Positions 44,146 through 53,755 of a stretch of DNA of 64,000 nt are shown here, piece after piece. The stretch is from Streptomyces atratus (GTDB taxonomy: Bacteria; Actinomycetota; Actinomycetes; Streptomycetales; Streptomycetaceae): NCBI RefSeq assembly GCF_900119365.1, contig NZ_FPJO01000001.1, positions 265,086 to 329,085 of the forward strand. Direction: 5' to 3'. Made by a program: the position numbers and the translations under genes. The notes under the pieces are model-generated. The model had not been told where the DNA came from and ran no database searches. It was given only the letters and a program-made list of their open reading frames with translations. The stretch's first letter is position 1. Every line of letters starts with the position of its first letter.

Positions 44146-47100
44146 ATGACATCGCCGCAGTACCACCAGGTACCCGCCCAGGTCGACCTGCCCGCGCTGG
44201 AGCACGCCGTGCTCGATTTCTGGCGCGACAGCAAGGTCTTCGCCAAGAGCCTCGAACAGTCCGAGGGTCGCCCCGAGTGGGTCTTCTACGAGGGCCCGCC
44301 CACCGCCAACGGCATGCCCGGCGCCCACCACATCGAGGCCCGCGTCTTCAAGGACGTCTTCCCCCGCTTCCGGACCATGCAGGGCTACCACGTCGGCCGC
44401 AAGGCCGGCTGGGACTGCCACGGGCTGCCGGTCGAGCTCGCGGTCGAGAAGGAGCTGGGCTTCAACGGCAAGAAGGACATCGAGGCGTACGGCATCGCCG
44501 AGTTCAACGCCAAGTGCCGTGAGTCCGTGACCCGCCACACGGACGCATTCACCGAGCTCACGACCCGCATGGGCTACTGGGTCGACCTCGACGACGCGTA
44601 CCGCACGATGGACCCCGAGTACGTCGAGTCGGTGTGGTGGTCGCTGAAGGAGATCTTCAACAAGGGCCTGCTGGTCCAGGACCACCGCGTCGCCCCCTGG
44701 TGCCCCCGCTGCGGCACCGGTCTCTCCGACCACGAGCTGGCACAGGGGTACGAGACGGTCGTCGACCCGTCGGTCTTCGTCCGCTTCCCCCTCACGTCCG
44801 GCCCGCTGGCCGGCGAGGCGTCCCTCCTCGTCTGGACGACCACCCCCTGGACCCTGGTCTCCAACACCGCCGTCGCCGCGCACCCCGACGTCACCTACGT
44901 CGTCGCGACGAACGGCGAGGAGAAGCTCGTCGTCGCGCAGCCGCTCGTCGAGAAGGCGCTGGGCGAGGGCTGGGAGACCACCGGTGAGACCTTCACCGGC
45001 CGCGAGATGGAGCGCTGGACCTACGAGCGCCCCTTCACTCTCGTCGACTTTCCGAGCGTCAGCGAGGGAAGCAACGGGCACAGCCCGGCCGAGGCGCACT
45101 ACGTCGTCAACGCCGAGTACGTGACGACCGAGGACGGTACGGGTCTGGTCCACCAGTCCCCCGCCTTCGGCGCCGACGACCTCCTGGTCTGCAAGGCGTA
45201 CGGCCTGCCGGTCGTGAACCCGGTCCGCCCCGACGGCACCTTCGAGGAGGACCTGCCGCTGGTCGGCGGTGTCTTCTTCAAGAAGGCCGACGAGACGCTC
45301 ACCGAGGACCTGGCCGCCCGCGGCAAGCTCTTCCGGCACGTCCCGTACGAGCACAGCTATCCGCACTGCTGGCGCTGCCACACCGCGCTGCTCTACTACG
45401 CGCAGCCGTCCTGGTACATCCGCACGACCGCCATCAAGGACCGGCTGCTCCAGGAGAACGAGAAGACCAACTGGTTCCCGGACTCGGTCAAGAACGGCCG
45501 CTTCGGCGACTGGCTGAACAACAACGTCGACTGGGCGCTGTCCCGCAACCGCTACTGGGGCACCCCGCTGCCGATCTGGCGCTGCGAGGACGGCCACCTC
45601 ACCTGTGTCGGCTCTCGCGCCGAGCTCGGCGAGCTCACCGGCACCGACCTCTCGGGCCTCGACCCGCACCGCCCGTTCATCGACGAGATCACGTTCACCT
45701 GCTCGCACGAGAACTGCCAGCTGGAGGCGTACCGCGTCCCCGAGGTCATCGACGCCTGGTACGACTCGGGTTCGATGCCGTTCGCGCAGTGGGGCTACCC
45801 GTACAAGAACAAGGAACTCTTCGAGAGCCGCTACCCGGCGCAGTTCATCTCGGAGGCCATCGACCAGACCCGCGGCTGGTTCTACACGCTGATGGCGGTC
45901 GGCACCCTGGTCTTCGACAAGTCGTCCTACGAGAACGTGGTCTGCCTGGGCCACATCCTCGCCGAGGACGGCCGCAAGATGTCCAAGCACCTGGGCAACA
46001 TCCTTCAGCCCATCCCCCTCATGGACCAGCACGGCGCGGACGCGGTGCGCTGGTTCATGGCGGCCGGCGGCTCCCCGTGGGCGGCTCGCCGCGTCGGCCA
46101 CAACACGATCCAGGAGGTCGTCCGAAAGACCCTCCTGACGTACTGGAACACGGTCGCCTTCCAGGCCCTGTACGCCCGTACGTCCGACTGGGCCCCCTCC
46201 GCGGCCGACCCGGCCCCGGCGGACCGCACGGTCCTGGACCGCTGGCTGCTGAGCGAGCTGAACGCGCTGGTGGACCAGGTCACGCAGGCCCTGGAGGGTT
46301 ACGACACCCAGCGCGCCGGCAAGCTCCTGTCCGCCTTCGTCGACGACCTCTCCAACTGGTACGTACGCCGCTCGCGCCGCCGCTTCTGGCAGGGCGACAA
46401 GGCGGCGCTGCGCACCCTGCACGAGGTCATCGAGACGGTGACCCGGCTGATGGCCCCGCTCACCCCGTTCATCACCGAGCGGGTCTGGCAGGACCTGGTC
46501 GTTCCGGTCACGCCGGACGCCCCCGAGTCGGTCCACCTCTCCAGCTGGCCGAAGGCGGACCCGGCGGCGATCGACCCGTCCCTCTCCACACAGATGGCGC
46601 TGGTGCGCCGCCTGGTCGAGCTGGGCCGGGCCACCCGGGCCGAGTCCGGTGTGAAGACCCGTCAGCCGCTGTCCCGGGCCCTGGTCGCGGCGGCCGGCTT
46701 CGAGTCGCTCTCCCCCGAACTGCACGCCCAGATCACCGAGGAGCTGAACGTCTCCTCGCTGGCCTCCCTGTCCGAGGTCGGCGGCTCGCTGGTCGACACG
46801 ACGGCGAAGGCGAACTTCCGGGCGCTCGGCAAGCGGTTCGGCAAGGGCGTGCAGGCGGTGGCCAAGGCGGTCGCGAACGCCGATGCGGCGGCCCTCTCGC
46901 TGGCCCTGCGCGAGGGAACGGCGTCGGTCGAGGTGGACGGCGAGACGATCACCCTCTCGCCGGACGAGGTGATCATCACCGAGACCCCGCGCGAGGGCTG
47001 GTCGGTCGCGTCCGACTCGGGCGCGACGGTCGCCCTGGACCTGGAGATCACCCCGGAGCTGCGGCGCGCGGGCCTCGCCCGTGACGCGATCCGCCTCATC

Positions 47101-47328
47101 CAGGAGGCCCGCAAGAACAGCGGCCTGGACGTGGCCGACCGCATCGCCGTCCGCTGGACGTCGGCCTCCCCCGCCACGGTGGAGGCCCTGACCGAACACG
47201 CCGCCCTGATCGCGGACGAGGTCCTGGCCCTGGACTACGCCCAGGACGAGGCGGACCCGACCTACGGCGAACCGTTCGAGGACGAGGGCCTGGCCTTGAC
47301 GTTCCGCCTCCGCAAGACGGAGCAGTAA
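44146..47328 (+). CDS. ileS: Isoleucyl-tRNA synthetase
   Basis: 1060 aa, class I, large actinobacterial/eukaryote-like form. HIGH-like segment PTANGMPGAHHIEARVFKD; KMSKS-like GRKMSKHLGN; editing domain VWTTTPWTLVSNTAVAAHP and GTGLVHQSPAFGADD; anticodon-binding helices around LSNWYVRRSRRRFW. Start ATG 44146 (MTSPQYHQVPAQVDLPALEH), the ribosome-binding site of which is part of the T-box switch. Transcribed alone; a terminator follows. Confidence 0.97.
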   Translation: MTSPQYHQVPAQVDLPALEHAVLDFWRDSKVFAKSLEQSEGRPEWVFYEGPPTANGMPGAHHIEARVFKDVFPRFRTMQGYHVGRKAGWDCHGLPVELAVEKELGFNGKKDIEAYGIAEFNAKCRESVTRHTDAFTELTTRMGYWVDLDDAYRTMDPEYVESVWWSLKEIFNKGLLVQDHRVAPWCPRCGTGLSDHELAQGYETVVDPSVFVRFPLTSGPLAGEASLLVWTTTPWTLVSNTAVAAHPDVTYVVATNGEEKLVVAQPLVEKALGEGWETTGETFTGREMERWTYERPFTLVDFPSVSEGSNGHSPAEAHYVVNAEYVTTEDGTGLVHQSPAFGADDLLVCKAYGLPVVNPVRPDGTFEEDLPLVGGVFFKKADETLTEDLAARGKLFRHVPYEHSYPHCWRCHTALLYYAQPSWYIRTTAIKDRLLQENEKTNWFPDSVKNGRFGDWLNNNVDWALSRNRYWGTPLPIWRCEDGHLTCVGSRAELGELTGTDLSGLDPHRPFIDEITFTCSHENCQLEAYRVPEVIDAWYDSGSMPFAQWGYPYKNKELFESRYPAQFISEAIDQTRGWFYTLMAVGTLVFDKSSYENVVCLGHILAEDGRKMSKHLGNILQPIPLMDQHGADAVRWFMAAGGSPWAARRVGHNTIQEVVRKTLLTYWNTVAFQALYARTSDWAPSAADPAPADRTVLDRWLLSELNALVDQVTQALEGYDTQRAGKLLSAFVDDLSNWYVRRSRRRFWQGDKAALRTLHEVIETVTRLMAPLTPFITERVWQDLVVPVTPDAPESVHLSSWPKADPAAIDPSLSTQMALVRRLVELGRATRAESGVKTRQPLSRALVAAAGFESLSPELHAQITEELNVSSLASLSEVGGSLVDTTAKANFRALGKRFGKGVQAVAKAVANADAAALSLALREGTASVEVDGETITLSPDEVIITETPREGWSVASDSGATVALDLEITPELRRAGLARDAIRLIQEARKNSGLDVADRIAVRWTSASPATVEALTEHAALIADEVLALDYAQDEADPTYGEPFEDEGLALTFRLRKTEQ

Positions 47329-47338
47329 CCCGCGAAAA

Positions 47339-47382
47339 GCAGAAGGGCCCGGCCGGACACCAGTCCGACCGGGCCCTCTGCT
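47339..47382 (+). terminator. ileS: ileS terminator
   Basis: 20-bp stem (47339-47358 with 47363-47382, one bulge and one wobble), followed by tgtttcc. Typical intrinsic terminator. Confidence 0.88.
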
Positions 47383-47457
47383 GTTTCCTCAGTCTCCCAG
47401 CGCCGCGATTCCAGCCCCTCCCACCCTCGCAATTTCAGCCTGCCCCGGCGTCACTTG

Positions 47458-47540
47458 GAGCCCCTCCGGCGATTGAGGAGCGGGGCAGAGCCCCAGGTCC
47501 GGGAAGGGGCGGGTAGGGGAACAGCCCCGCGCAAGCGGCC
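47458..47540. repeat. Dispersed intergenic repeat, copy B
   Basis: Same ordered blocks as at 21825-21914 (ccggcgattgagga, ggggcagagcccc, tccgggaaggggcggg, agccccgcgc). It lacks about 8 bp present in copy A. Lies between two terminators in a 345-bp noncoding region. Confidence 0.85.
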
Positions 47541-47596
47541 CGCGCACCCCCACCCTCACCCGCCCCCGCAAAGCGACCCGCACCGTGCACAGCAAA

Positions 47597-47633
47597 AGGG
47601 CCGGGCCCCGGGGAAACCCCGGGGCCCGGCCCT
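47597..47633 (-). terminator. divIVA: divIVA terminator
   Basis: Perfect 17-bp stem (47597-47613 with 47617-47633) with loop aaa, 40 bp after the divIVA stop. Confidence 0.88.
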
Positions 47634-47673
47634 CAGCCTGCCGACGGCTACGCGCTCACCGCGCGCACCCGGC

Positions 47674-48804
47674 TCAGTTGTCGTCCTCGTCGATCAGGAA
47701 CCCGCGCATCGGCGAAGGAGCCTGCTGCATCGGCTGCGGCGCCTGCGGCCGCACCGGCGCCATCGGCTGGGTCATCGCCGGCGACATCTGCTGCTGACCA
47801 CCGTACGAGGGCCCACCGCCCATGGACGGGGCGCCGCCCATCGGCTGGTTGCCGTGGTTGCCGCCCATGCTGTGGCCCATGGCACCCGCACCGGCCGGAG
47901 CCAGCGAGGGCGACGGCGGCAGCGAAGCGGTCGCGGGAGTCCGCGGCGGAGCCAACGAGTCGTCCGCCTGGGTCTCCAGCTGACGCAGCTGGCTCTCCAG
48001 GTAGGACTTCAGGCGGGTCCGGTACTCACGCTCGAAGCCACGCAGATCCTCGACCTTGCGCTCCAGCGTCGCGCGGGCCGACTCCAGCGAGCCCATCGCC
48101 ACGCGGTGCTTCTCCTGCGCGTCCCGCTCCAGGGCGTCCGCCTTGGCACGGGCGTCCCGCTCCAGGCCCTCGGCACGGCTGCGCGCCTCGCCGACGATCT
48201 TGTTGGCCTCGGAACGGGCCTCCGCGATCGCCTGGTCGGCGGTCTGCTGCGCGAGCGAGAGGACACGGGCTGCGCTGTCGCCACCGGGGCCCTGACCGGG
48301 CTGCTGCATCTGCGGCTGCTGCATCTGCTGCATCTGCTGCTGCGGGGCGTGACCGCCCATGGGGCCGCCCATCGGGCCACCCATGGGACCGCCCTGCATC
48401 GGACCGGGGCCGTGCGGGCCCTGCGGACCGGGGCCGTGCTGGCCCTGGGGACCAGGACCGTGACCGCTGGGACCGGCGGGCAGCTGCGGAGCACCACCGG
48501 GCAGCTGGGGGGGACCCATCTGCGGGGGCTGCTGCTGGACCGGCGGACCCGATATGGCGGCGGGCACAGGTGCCCCGGGCCGGTCCTGCGGCTCCGGTTT
48601 GCGCATGCCCTGCTGCTGGTTCTGCGCGGCGGCACGCGTGGCGGCGGCCAGCTTCGCGCGCAGGTCCTCGTTCTCACGGAGCAGGCGGGTCAGCTCGGAC
48701 TCGACCTCGTCGAGGAAGGCATCGACCTCGTCCTCGTCATAGCCTTCTCGGAGGCGGACGGTCGTGAACTGCTTGTTCCGCACGTCCTCAGGAGTCAGCG
48801 GCAT
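47674..48804 (-). CDS. divIVA: Polar growth protein DivIVA
   Basis: 376 aa. N-terminal DivIVA domain (MPLTPEDVRNKQFTTVRLREGYDEDEVDAFLDEVESELTRLL: membrane-binding crossed loop then coiled coil), a long Gln/Pro/Gly/Met linker with GPGPQGP and MGGP repeats (about residues 65-170), a second coiled coil (QQTADQAIAEARSEANKIVGEARSRAEGLERD, to about 280), then a low-complexity tail ending FLIDEDDN. Directs tip extension in Streptomyces hyphae. First gene after ileS; last of the right-hand division cluster. Confidence 0.96.
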   Translation of the reverse strand: MPLTPEDVRNKQFTTVRLREGYDEDEVDAFLDEVESELTRLLRENEDLRAKLAAATRAAAQNQQQGMRKPEPQDRPGAPVPAAISGPPVQQQPPQMGPPQLPGGAPQLPAGPSGHGPGPQGQHGPGPQGPHGPGPMQGGPMGGPMGGPMGGHAPQQQMQQMQQPQMQQPGQGPGGDSAARVLSLAQQTADQAIAEARSEANKIVGEARSRAEGLERDARAKADALERDAQEKHRVAMGSLESARATLERKVEDLRGFEREYRTRLKSYLESQLRQLETQADDSLAPPRTPATASLPPSPSLAPAGAGAMGHSMGGNHGNQPMGGAPSMGGGPSYGGQQQMSPAMTQPMAPVRPQAPQPMQQAPSPMRGFLIDEDDN

Positions 48805-48853
48805 CTCTTCTTCACCTCTACGTAGTCGTCGGCAGTCGGCAAGACCGTATCGC

Positions 48854-49138
48854 TCACAGCCTGATCACGATGCTGATCAGGATGTAGACGATGATCATCA
48901 GAACGAAGAAGGACAGGTCGAGTGCCACGCCCCCGAGACGCAGCGGCGGGATGAACCGCCGCAGAAGCTTGAGCGGTGGATCGGTGACAGTGTAGGTGGC
49001 CTCAAGTATGACCACCATCGGCTTGCCGGGCTGCCATGAACGCGCGAACTGGAAGACGTAGTCCATGACCAGCCGGAAGATCAGCACGATGAGGAAACAC
49101 ATCAGCGCGATATAGACAACCTGCAGTGCGACGCCCAT
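48854..49138 (-). CDS. yggT: YggT-family membrane protein
   Basis: 94 aa with two membrane segments (VVYIALMCFLIVLIFRLVMDYV and LSFFVLMIIVYILISIVIRL) joined by a loop with the YggT motif YTVTDPPLKLLRRFIPPLRLGGVALDLS. Conserved next to sepF and divIVA in Gram-positive bacteria; function in envelope biogenesis or osmotic stress proposed, not proven. Start ATG 49138. Confidence 0.92.
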   Translation of the reverse strand: MGVALQVVYIALMCFLIVLIFRLVMDYVFQFARSWQPGKPMVVILEATYTVTDPPLKLLRRFIPPLRLGGVALDLSFFVLMIIVYILISIVIRL

Positions 49139-49208
49139 TTCGCGCTTCCCTCTCCCCTGGCTCTCGTAGCTCCGGCCTCACGGCCGGGTTGTTCCCGGTG
49201 TCGTGTTC

Positions 49209-49826
49209 TCAGCTCTGGTTGAAGAATCCGCCCTCAGCGATGCGGGCCTTGTCCTCCGCCGTGACATCGACGTTAGCAGGCGACAGCAGGAACACCTTCT
49301 GCGTCACGCGCTCAATGCTGCCATGGAGACCGAAGACGAGTCCTGCAGCAAAGTCGACAAGTCGCTTTGCGTCCGTATCGTCCATCTCCGTGAGATTCAT
49401 GATCACCGGAGTGCCCTCACGGAAGTGTTCCCCGATGGTACGGGCCTCGTTGTAGGTCCTGGGGTGCAGCGTGGTGATGCGGTAGGGCTCCCGCTCGGAC
49501 ACGACCTTGGGCATGATCACCGGTGCGTTCTTCTCCATGTTCGGGCGTTCAGGTGTGATGGATGCCACGGGTGCGATCCGGGCGGGTCGTTCTCTTTCCA
49601 CCGGGATCTGAACCGGCTCCCGCTGTGCGGGAGGCTGCACCGCTCGTACCGGTTCGTCCCGCTCCCGTTCCCGCTCCACCTGATGCGCGGGCTGGTGCCG
49701 CCGCCGGTCGCGCTCGGGCTCCGGCTCGGGTTCGAATTCGTCGTCGGGGTCGAACCCCGGACCGTCGTACCCATCGTCCTCCACGAGGCCGAGGTAGACC
49801 GCCATCTTGCGCATCGCGCCGGCCAT
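49209..49826 (-). CDS. sepF: Cell division protein SepF
   Basis: 205 aa, start ATG 49826 ([18 protein letters not shown]) with GGAGG 9 nt upstream. The N-terminal amphipathic helix [11 protein letters not shown] binds membrane; a charged Glu/Arg/Pro linker (about 20-100) follows, then the SepF domain ([81 protein letters not shown]). Tethers FtsZ to the membrane and replaces FtsA. A cccgcc/ggcggg hairpin (49896-49910) and AT-rich DNA lie upstream; separate promoter possible. Confidence 0.95.
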   Translation of the reverse strand: MAGAMRKMAVYLGLVEDDGYDGPGFDPDDEFEPEPEPERDRRRHQPAHQVERERERDEPVRAVQPPAQREPVQIPVERERPARIAPVASITPERPNMEKNAPVIMPKVVSEREPYRITTLHPRTYNEARTIGEHFREGTPVIMNLTEMDDTDAKRLVDFAAGLVFGLHGSIERVTQKVFLLSPANVDVTAEDKARIAEGGFFNQS

Positions 49827-49952
49827 GCTCTGAGTCCTCCGCTCTGTGGTGGATCGGCATCTGTCACCAAGTGCCCCGCGATCCACTGAGGCCTGCCCGC
49901 CATGGGCGGGAATGACCATATTTTCTGCTGTGGTCCGACCTGCTTGGCGACG

Positions 49953-50672
49953 TTACCCGAGCCCGGGTCGGACTCCGAGTACCGCCGTACCGACGCGCAC
50001 ATGTGTCGCCCCGGCCGCGACCGCGTCCTCGAGGTCCGCGCTCATCCCCGCAGAGACCATGTTCGCAGCCGGATGATTCCCGCGCAGGCGGGATGAGAAT
50101 TCCATCAGCCGGTCGAAGGCGGCCCGTTGCCGTCCCGCATACGGTCCGGCGAGCGGTGCGACGGTCATCAGACCGCCGAGCCGCAGCCCGGGCGCGGCGT
50201 CGACCACGGCGGCCAACTCCTCGATCCCGTCCGGCGCGACGCCGCCCCGGTCGCCCCGCTCACCGCTCTCCGCGTCGAGTGCCACCTGGATGAGACAGCC
50301 GAGTTCGCGCCCCTCGCGCACGGCGGCGGCCGAGAGTGCCGTGACCAGTCTGGCCCGGTCCACCGACTGCACGACATCGGCATAACTCGCCACAGAACGA
50401 ACCTTGTTCGTCTGCAATTGACCGACAAAGTGCCACGTGAGCGACAGATCCGCACATTCGGCTGCTTTGGGGGCCGCGTCCTGGTCACGATTCTCCGCGA
50501 CATGACGTACACCCAGTTCGTGCAGAATCCGCACATCGCTCGCGGGGTAGGTCTTGGTGACCACGATGAGGGTCACTTCCTCCCGCCCGCGGCCGGCGGC
50601 GGCACAGGCGGAAACAATGCGTTCCTCCACCCGCGCTAGATTTTCGGCGAGTTGAGCCTTACGGTCCGTCAT
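49953..50672 (-). CDS. yggS: PLP homeostasis protein YggS
   Basis: 239 aa, alanine-racemase-like N-terminal barrel, PLP carried on Lys40 (VTLIVVTKTYPASD). HFVGQLQTNKVR, LMTVAP and SAGMSADLEDAVAAGATHVRVGTAVLG are diagnostic. Balances PLP rather than catalysing a known reaction. Start ATG 50672, 6 nt after the pgeF stop. Confidence 0.94.
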   Translation of the reverse strand: MTDRKAQLAENLARVEERIVSACAAAGRGREEVTLIVVTKTYPASDVRILHELGVRHVAENRDQDAAPKAAECADLSLTWHFVGQLQTNKVRSVASYADVVQSVDRARLVTALSAAAVREGRELGCLIQVALDAESGERGDRGGVAPDGIEELAAVVDAAPGLRLGGLMTVAPLAGPYAGRQRAAFDRLMEFSSRLRGNHPAANMVSAGMSADLEDAVAAGATHVRVGTAVLGVRPGLG

Positions 50673-50678
50673 GCCCTA

Positions 50679-51419
50679 TCAGTCCAACCAGACATATCCG
50701 GCGAGCCGCCCGGTGGTGCGGTCGCGGCGGTACGAGAAGTGGTCACTCGATTCGAGGGTGCAGACCGGCGAGGCCTGCCGGTCCTCGACCCCGAGCGCTT
50801 CGAGCTGGGCATGGACCCCGGCGGTGACGTCCACGGCCGGAGTGCCCCAGCTGGTCTCGGACCAGGCGGCCGGGACGCTCCGGGCCACTTCGGCGCGCAT
50901 GTCGGCCGGGACCTCGTAGCAGCGTCCGCAGACCGCCGGTCCGGTGCGGGCGACGATCCGGGAGGTGTCGGCGCCGAGCCCGACCATGGCCTCGACCGCG
51001 GCGGGGACGACCCCGGCGACCAGACCCGGGCGGCCCGCGTGCGCCGCGGCCGCGATGCCGGCGACCGGGTCGGCGAGCAGTACGGGGGTGCAGTCGGCGG
51101 TGAGCACGGCGAGCGGGAGCCCGCGCCGCGCGGTCACCACCGCGTCCACCGCGGGGATCTCCGAGGCGTCTGCCCACGGCCCCTCGACGACCGCGACGTC
51201 CCGCCCGTGCACCTGGTTCATCCAGACGACCCGCGCCGGGTCCAGGCCGAGGGCCCGGGCGGCGCGTTCGCGGTTGGCCAGAACGGCGGCGGGGTCGTCT
51301 CCGACCGCGCCGCCGAGGTTGAGCTCCTCGTACGGAGCGGCGCTCACTCCGCCCCACCTGTCGGTGAAGGAGAAGTGGGCGCCGCCCGCCGAGGACCGTG
51401 CGTGGTGCTGAGCTATCAC
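50679..51419 (-). CDS. pgeF: Multicopper-oxidase-like laccase-domain protein, purine nucleoside phosphorylase type (YlmD/PgeF)
   Basis: 246 aa. Zinc-binding residues: His in MNQVHGRDV, Cys in [12 protein letters not shown] and His in AAAHAGRPG. Family members cleave adenosine/inosine, and YfiH/PgeF edits a peptidoglycan error. Start GTG 51419 overlaps the ftsZ stop (GTGA), so it is coupled to ftsZ and could act in cell-wall quality control. Function inferred from family. Confidence 0.9.
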   Translation of the reverse strand: MIAQHHARSSAGGAHFSFTDRWGGVSAAPYEELNLGGAVGDDPAAVLANRERAARALGLDPARVVWMNQVHGRDVAVVEGPWADASEIPAVDAVVTARRGLPLAVLTADCTPVLLADPVAGIAAAAHAGRPGLVAGVVPAAVEAMVGLGADTSRIVARTGPAVCGRCYEVPADMRAEVARSVPAAWSETSWGTPAVDVTAGVHAQLEALGVEDRQASPVCTLESSDHFSYRRDRTTGRLAGYVWLD

Positions 51420-52633
51420 TTCAAGAAGTCCGGAACATCCAGCTCTTCGGCCTGCGAGTCCTGGTACGCGGGACGGGCCGGCGGGACGTGCGGCGTGGCG
51501 ACCGGCGGCAGGTGGGTCTCGCTCGCCACCGGTACGGGCTCCGCATGGGCCGGCGGCTCCTCGCGGATGGGCACGGATCCCAGTCCACCGCTCTGACGCA
51601 CGGGCTCCGGGGTCCGGACCGGCGCGGCGGGCTCCTCGCGCTTGGCGGAGTTCGCGCCCAGAACGTTCTCGCGCCGGGCCGGCGGCTGTCCGCCGTCGAA
51701 GCCCGCGGCGATCACGGTGACGCGTACCTCGTCGCCCAGCGCGTCGTCGATGACCGCGCCGAAGATGATGTTCGCCTCGGGGTGCGCCGCCTCGCTCACC
51801 AGCTGGGCGGCCTCGTTGATCTCGAAGAGACCGAGGTCGCTGCCGCCGGAGATGGAGAGCAGGACACCGCGGGCGCCGTCGATGGACGCCTCCAGGAGCG
51901 GCGAGGAGATCGCCATCTCCGCGGCGGCCACCGCGCGGTCGTCGCCGCGGGCCGAGCCGATGCCCATGAGTGCCGATCCGGCCTCGGACATGACCGACTT
52001 GACGTCGGCGAAGTCGAGGTTGATCAGCCCCGGGGTCGTGATGAGGTCGGTGATGCCCTGGACACCCGAGAGCAGCACCTGGTCGGCCGACTTGAAGGCG
52101 TCGAGCACGCTGACCTGGCGGTCCGAGATGGACAGCAGCCGGTCGTTGGGAATGACGATGAGGGTGTCGACCTCTTCGCGGAGCTCGGCGATGCCGTCCT
52201 CCGCTTGGTTCGCGCGTCGCCGGCCCTCGAAGGTGAACGGGCGGGTGACCACGCCGATCGTCAGGGCGCCGAGCGAGCGTGCGATGTTGGCGACGACGGG
52301 TGCGCCGCCGGTGCCGGTGCCGCCGCCCTCTCCGGCGGTGACGAAGACCATGTCGGCCCCCTTGAGGACCTCCTCGATCTCCTCACGGTGGTCCTCTGCC
52401 GCCTTGCGACCGACTGCCGGGTTGGCGCCGGCGCCAAGGCCGCGGGTGAGTTCGCGGCCGACGTCGAGCTTGACGTCGGCGTCGCTCATCAACAGGGCTT
52501 GCGCATCAGTGTTGATCGCGATGAACTCGACGCCCTTGAGACCGACCTCGATCATTCGGTTGATGGCATTGACACCACCGCCGCCGACACCGATGACCTT
52601 GATGACTGCGAGGTAGTTCTGCGGTGCTGCCAC
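51416..52633 (-). CDS. ftsZ: Cell division GTPase FtsZ
   Basis: 405 aa, start GTG 52633. Tubulin signature GGGTGTG (103-109) and T7-like catalytic Asp region ([18 protein letters not shown]). The disordered linker (from about 315, Pro/Glu-rich) ends in the conserved tail ELDVPDFLK, which binds SepF and others. Polymerises at vegetative and sporulation septa. The 277-bp region upstream to ftsQ is noncoding, where Streptomyces ftsZ promoters are known to lie. Coupled to pgeF downstream. Confidence 0.98.
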   Translation of the reverse strand: MAAPQNYLAVIKVIGVGGGGVNAINRMIEVGLKGVEFIAINTDAQALLMSDADVKLDVGRELTRGLGAGANPAVGRKAAEDHREEIEEVLKGADMVFVTAGEGGGTGTGGAPVVANIARSLGALTIGVVTRPFTFEGRRRANQAEDGIAELREEVDTLIVIPNDRLLSISDRQVSVLDAFKSADQVLLSGVQGITDLITTPGLINLDFADVKSVMSEAGSALMGIGSARGDDRAVAAAEMAISSPLLEASIDGARGVLLSISGGSDLGLFEINEAAQLVSEAAHPEANIIFGAVIDDALGDEVRVTVIAAGFDGGQPPARRENVLGANSAKREEPAAPVRTPEPVRQSGGLGSVPIREEPPAHAEPVPVASETHLPPVATPHVPPARPAYQDSQAEELDVPDFLK

Positions 52634-52729
52634 GTCGAAGGCCTCTCGCCTCGAGTTACGTGTCGTCGCTTCGCGGTAGTCCCGCCGCGACGACGGATGC
52701 CGATTGGGGCGGTCCGAAACGCCGACCCA

Positions 52730-52754
52730 AACCCTAACGTTGAAGTTTAGGGTT
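52730..52754. promoter_or_regulatory. ftsZ: Inverted repeat in the ftsQ-ftsZ intergenic region
   Basis: aaccctaa (52730-52737) and ttagggtt (52747-52754), 9-nt spacer, 100-120 bp upstream of the ftsZ GTG in AT-rich DNA. Could be a regulator site or structured leader of the ftsZ promoters. The rest of 52634-52910 is noncoding. Confidence 0.4.
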
Positions 52755-52910
52755 ACCAGTGTGTCTGCTTCATGGACTCTTCCGAACAGGACACTAAGTC
52801 GACAAGTGGCGCACGTTCAACGAACACGCCGAACCTCCCGTTTTTCTTTTCACCCTATGTGATCACCCGTAGCGCTGACCAACCAGGGTGCTGGCCAGGC
52901 CAAATGTGCG

Positions 52911-53705
52911 TCAACTGCCCGACGCGGCAGGGGCGGTGGGTGCACTCACGTCGAAGTGTCCCGCTTTGGGTGCGACTTTCATGAGAGCGGTGAGAACTCT
53001 CGCCTTCACCGGACCTCCTTCGCCGCTGCCCCAGATCACCGTGCGCCCCCGGGTGAGTTCCAGGGAGATCGAGTCGTACGAGGTGACCCGTACGACCTCG
53101 GTGTCCTTGGCGACAGCGCCCGGAAGTTCGCCCGCGACCCGGACCGCTTCCCGCACCAGCCGGTCCTTGCCGAAGCGGCGCAGACCGGCGGACTGATCAG
53201 GTTTCAGTTCCAGCAGGGGTACACGCCCGGGCGATTTGTCCACCGTTGCGAAATGCACGCCTTTCGCATCCACTTCAATGAACTTTGCGCCCTTTTTCAC
53301 CAACACGACCGGCTGTCGTTCTGTCACCTTAAGTCTGATTCCGTGCGGCCATGACCGTACGACATCCACGGAATCGATACGAGGCAACTTCTGGCGCAAT
53401 CGCGCGGCGATGGCGTCGGTGTCGACGGAGATCAGCGGGGCCCCGATCGGGACCGCCGCGGCGGCCTCCACCTCGGCCGGTGTCAGTACGTCGACTCCGG
53501 TGGTCCTGACCTGTTCGGCCCGGAGCCAGGAGGAGCCGTAGAGCGCCCAGACGGCACCGGAGGCGAGCAGCAGCACCAGCACGCCGCTCACGATCAGCGT
53601 TCTGCGGCTGGGCAGTCGGCGCCCTTGGGGACGCGGGCGCGGCGGGCGGGCCGGGGAGTCCTTCCGCTGCCCTGTGCCGCGCTGGGCGGTCGTCGGTCCG
53701 GCCAC
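52911..53705 (-). CDS. ftsQ: Division protein FtsQ (POTRA domain)
   Basis: 264 aa, start GTG 53705. Basic Pro-rich N-terminus (1-35), one membrane segment (TLIVSGVLVLLLASGAVWALYG, about 37-57), then POTRA (EQVRTTGVDVLTPAEVEAAAAVPIGAPLISVDTDAIAARLRQKLPRIDSVDVVRSWPHGIRLKVTERQPV) and the FtsQ beta domain. Part of the FtsQLB hub. ftsL/ftsB are not next to it. Confidence 0.95.
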   Translation of the reverse strand: MAGPTTAQRGTGQRKDSPARPPRPRPQGRRLPSRRTLIVSGVLVLLLASGAVWALYGSSWLRAEQVRTTGVDVLTPAEVEAAAAVPIGAPLISVDTDAIAARLRQKLPRIDSVDVVRSWPHGIRLKVTERQPVVLVKKGAKFIEVDAKGVHFATVDKSPGRVPLLELKPDQSAGLRRFGKDRLVREAVRVAGELPGAVAKDTEVVRVTSYDSISLELTRGRTVIWGSGEGGPVKARVLTALMKVAPKAGHFDVSAPTAPAASGS

Positions 53706-53755
53706 GCTCGCTCCTTATGCCGGGTCCGGGGGCGCCGCCCCCGGACCCGTCCGCC

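Noticed and set aside
43813..47199. 1128-codon minus-strand frame opposite ileS
   Set aside because: Antisense shadow of ileS, which has clear synthetase motifs and the T-box leader.
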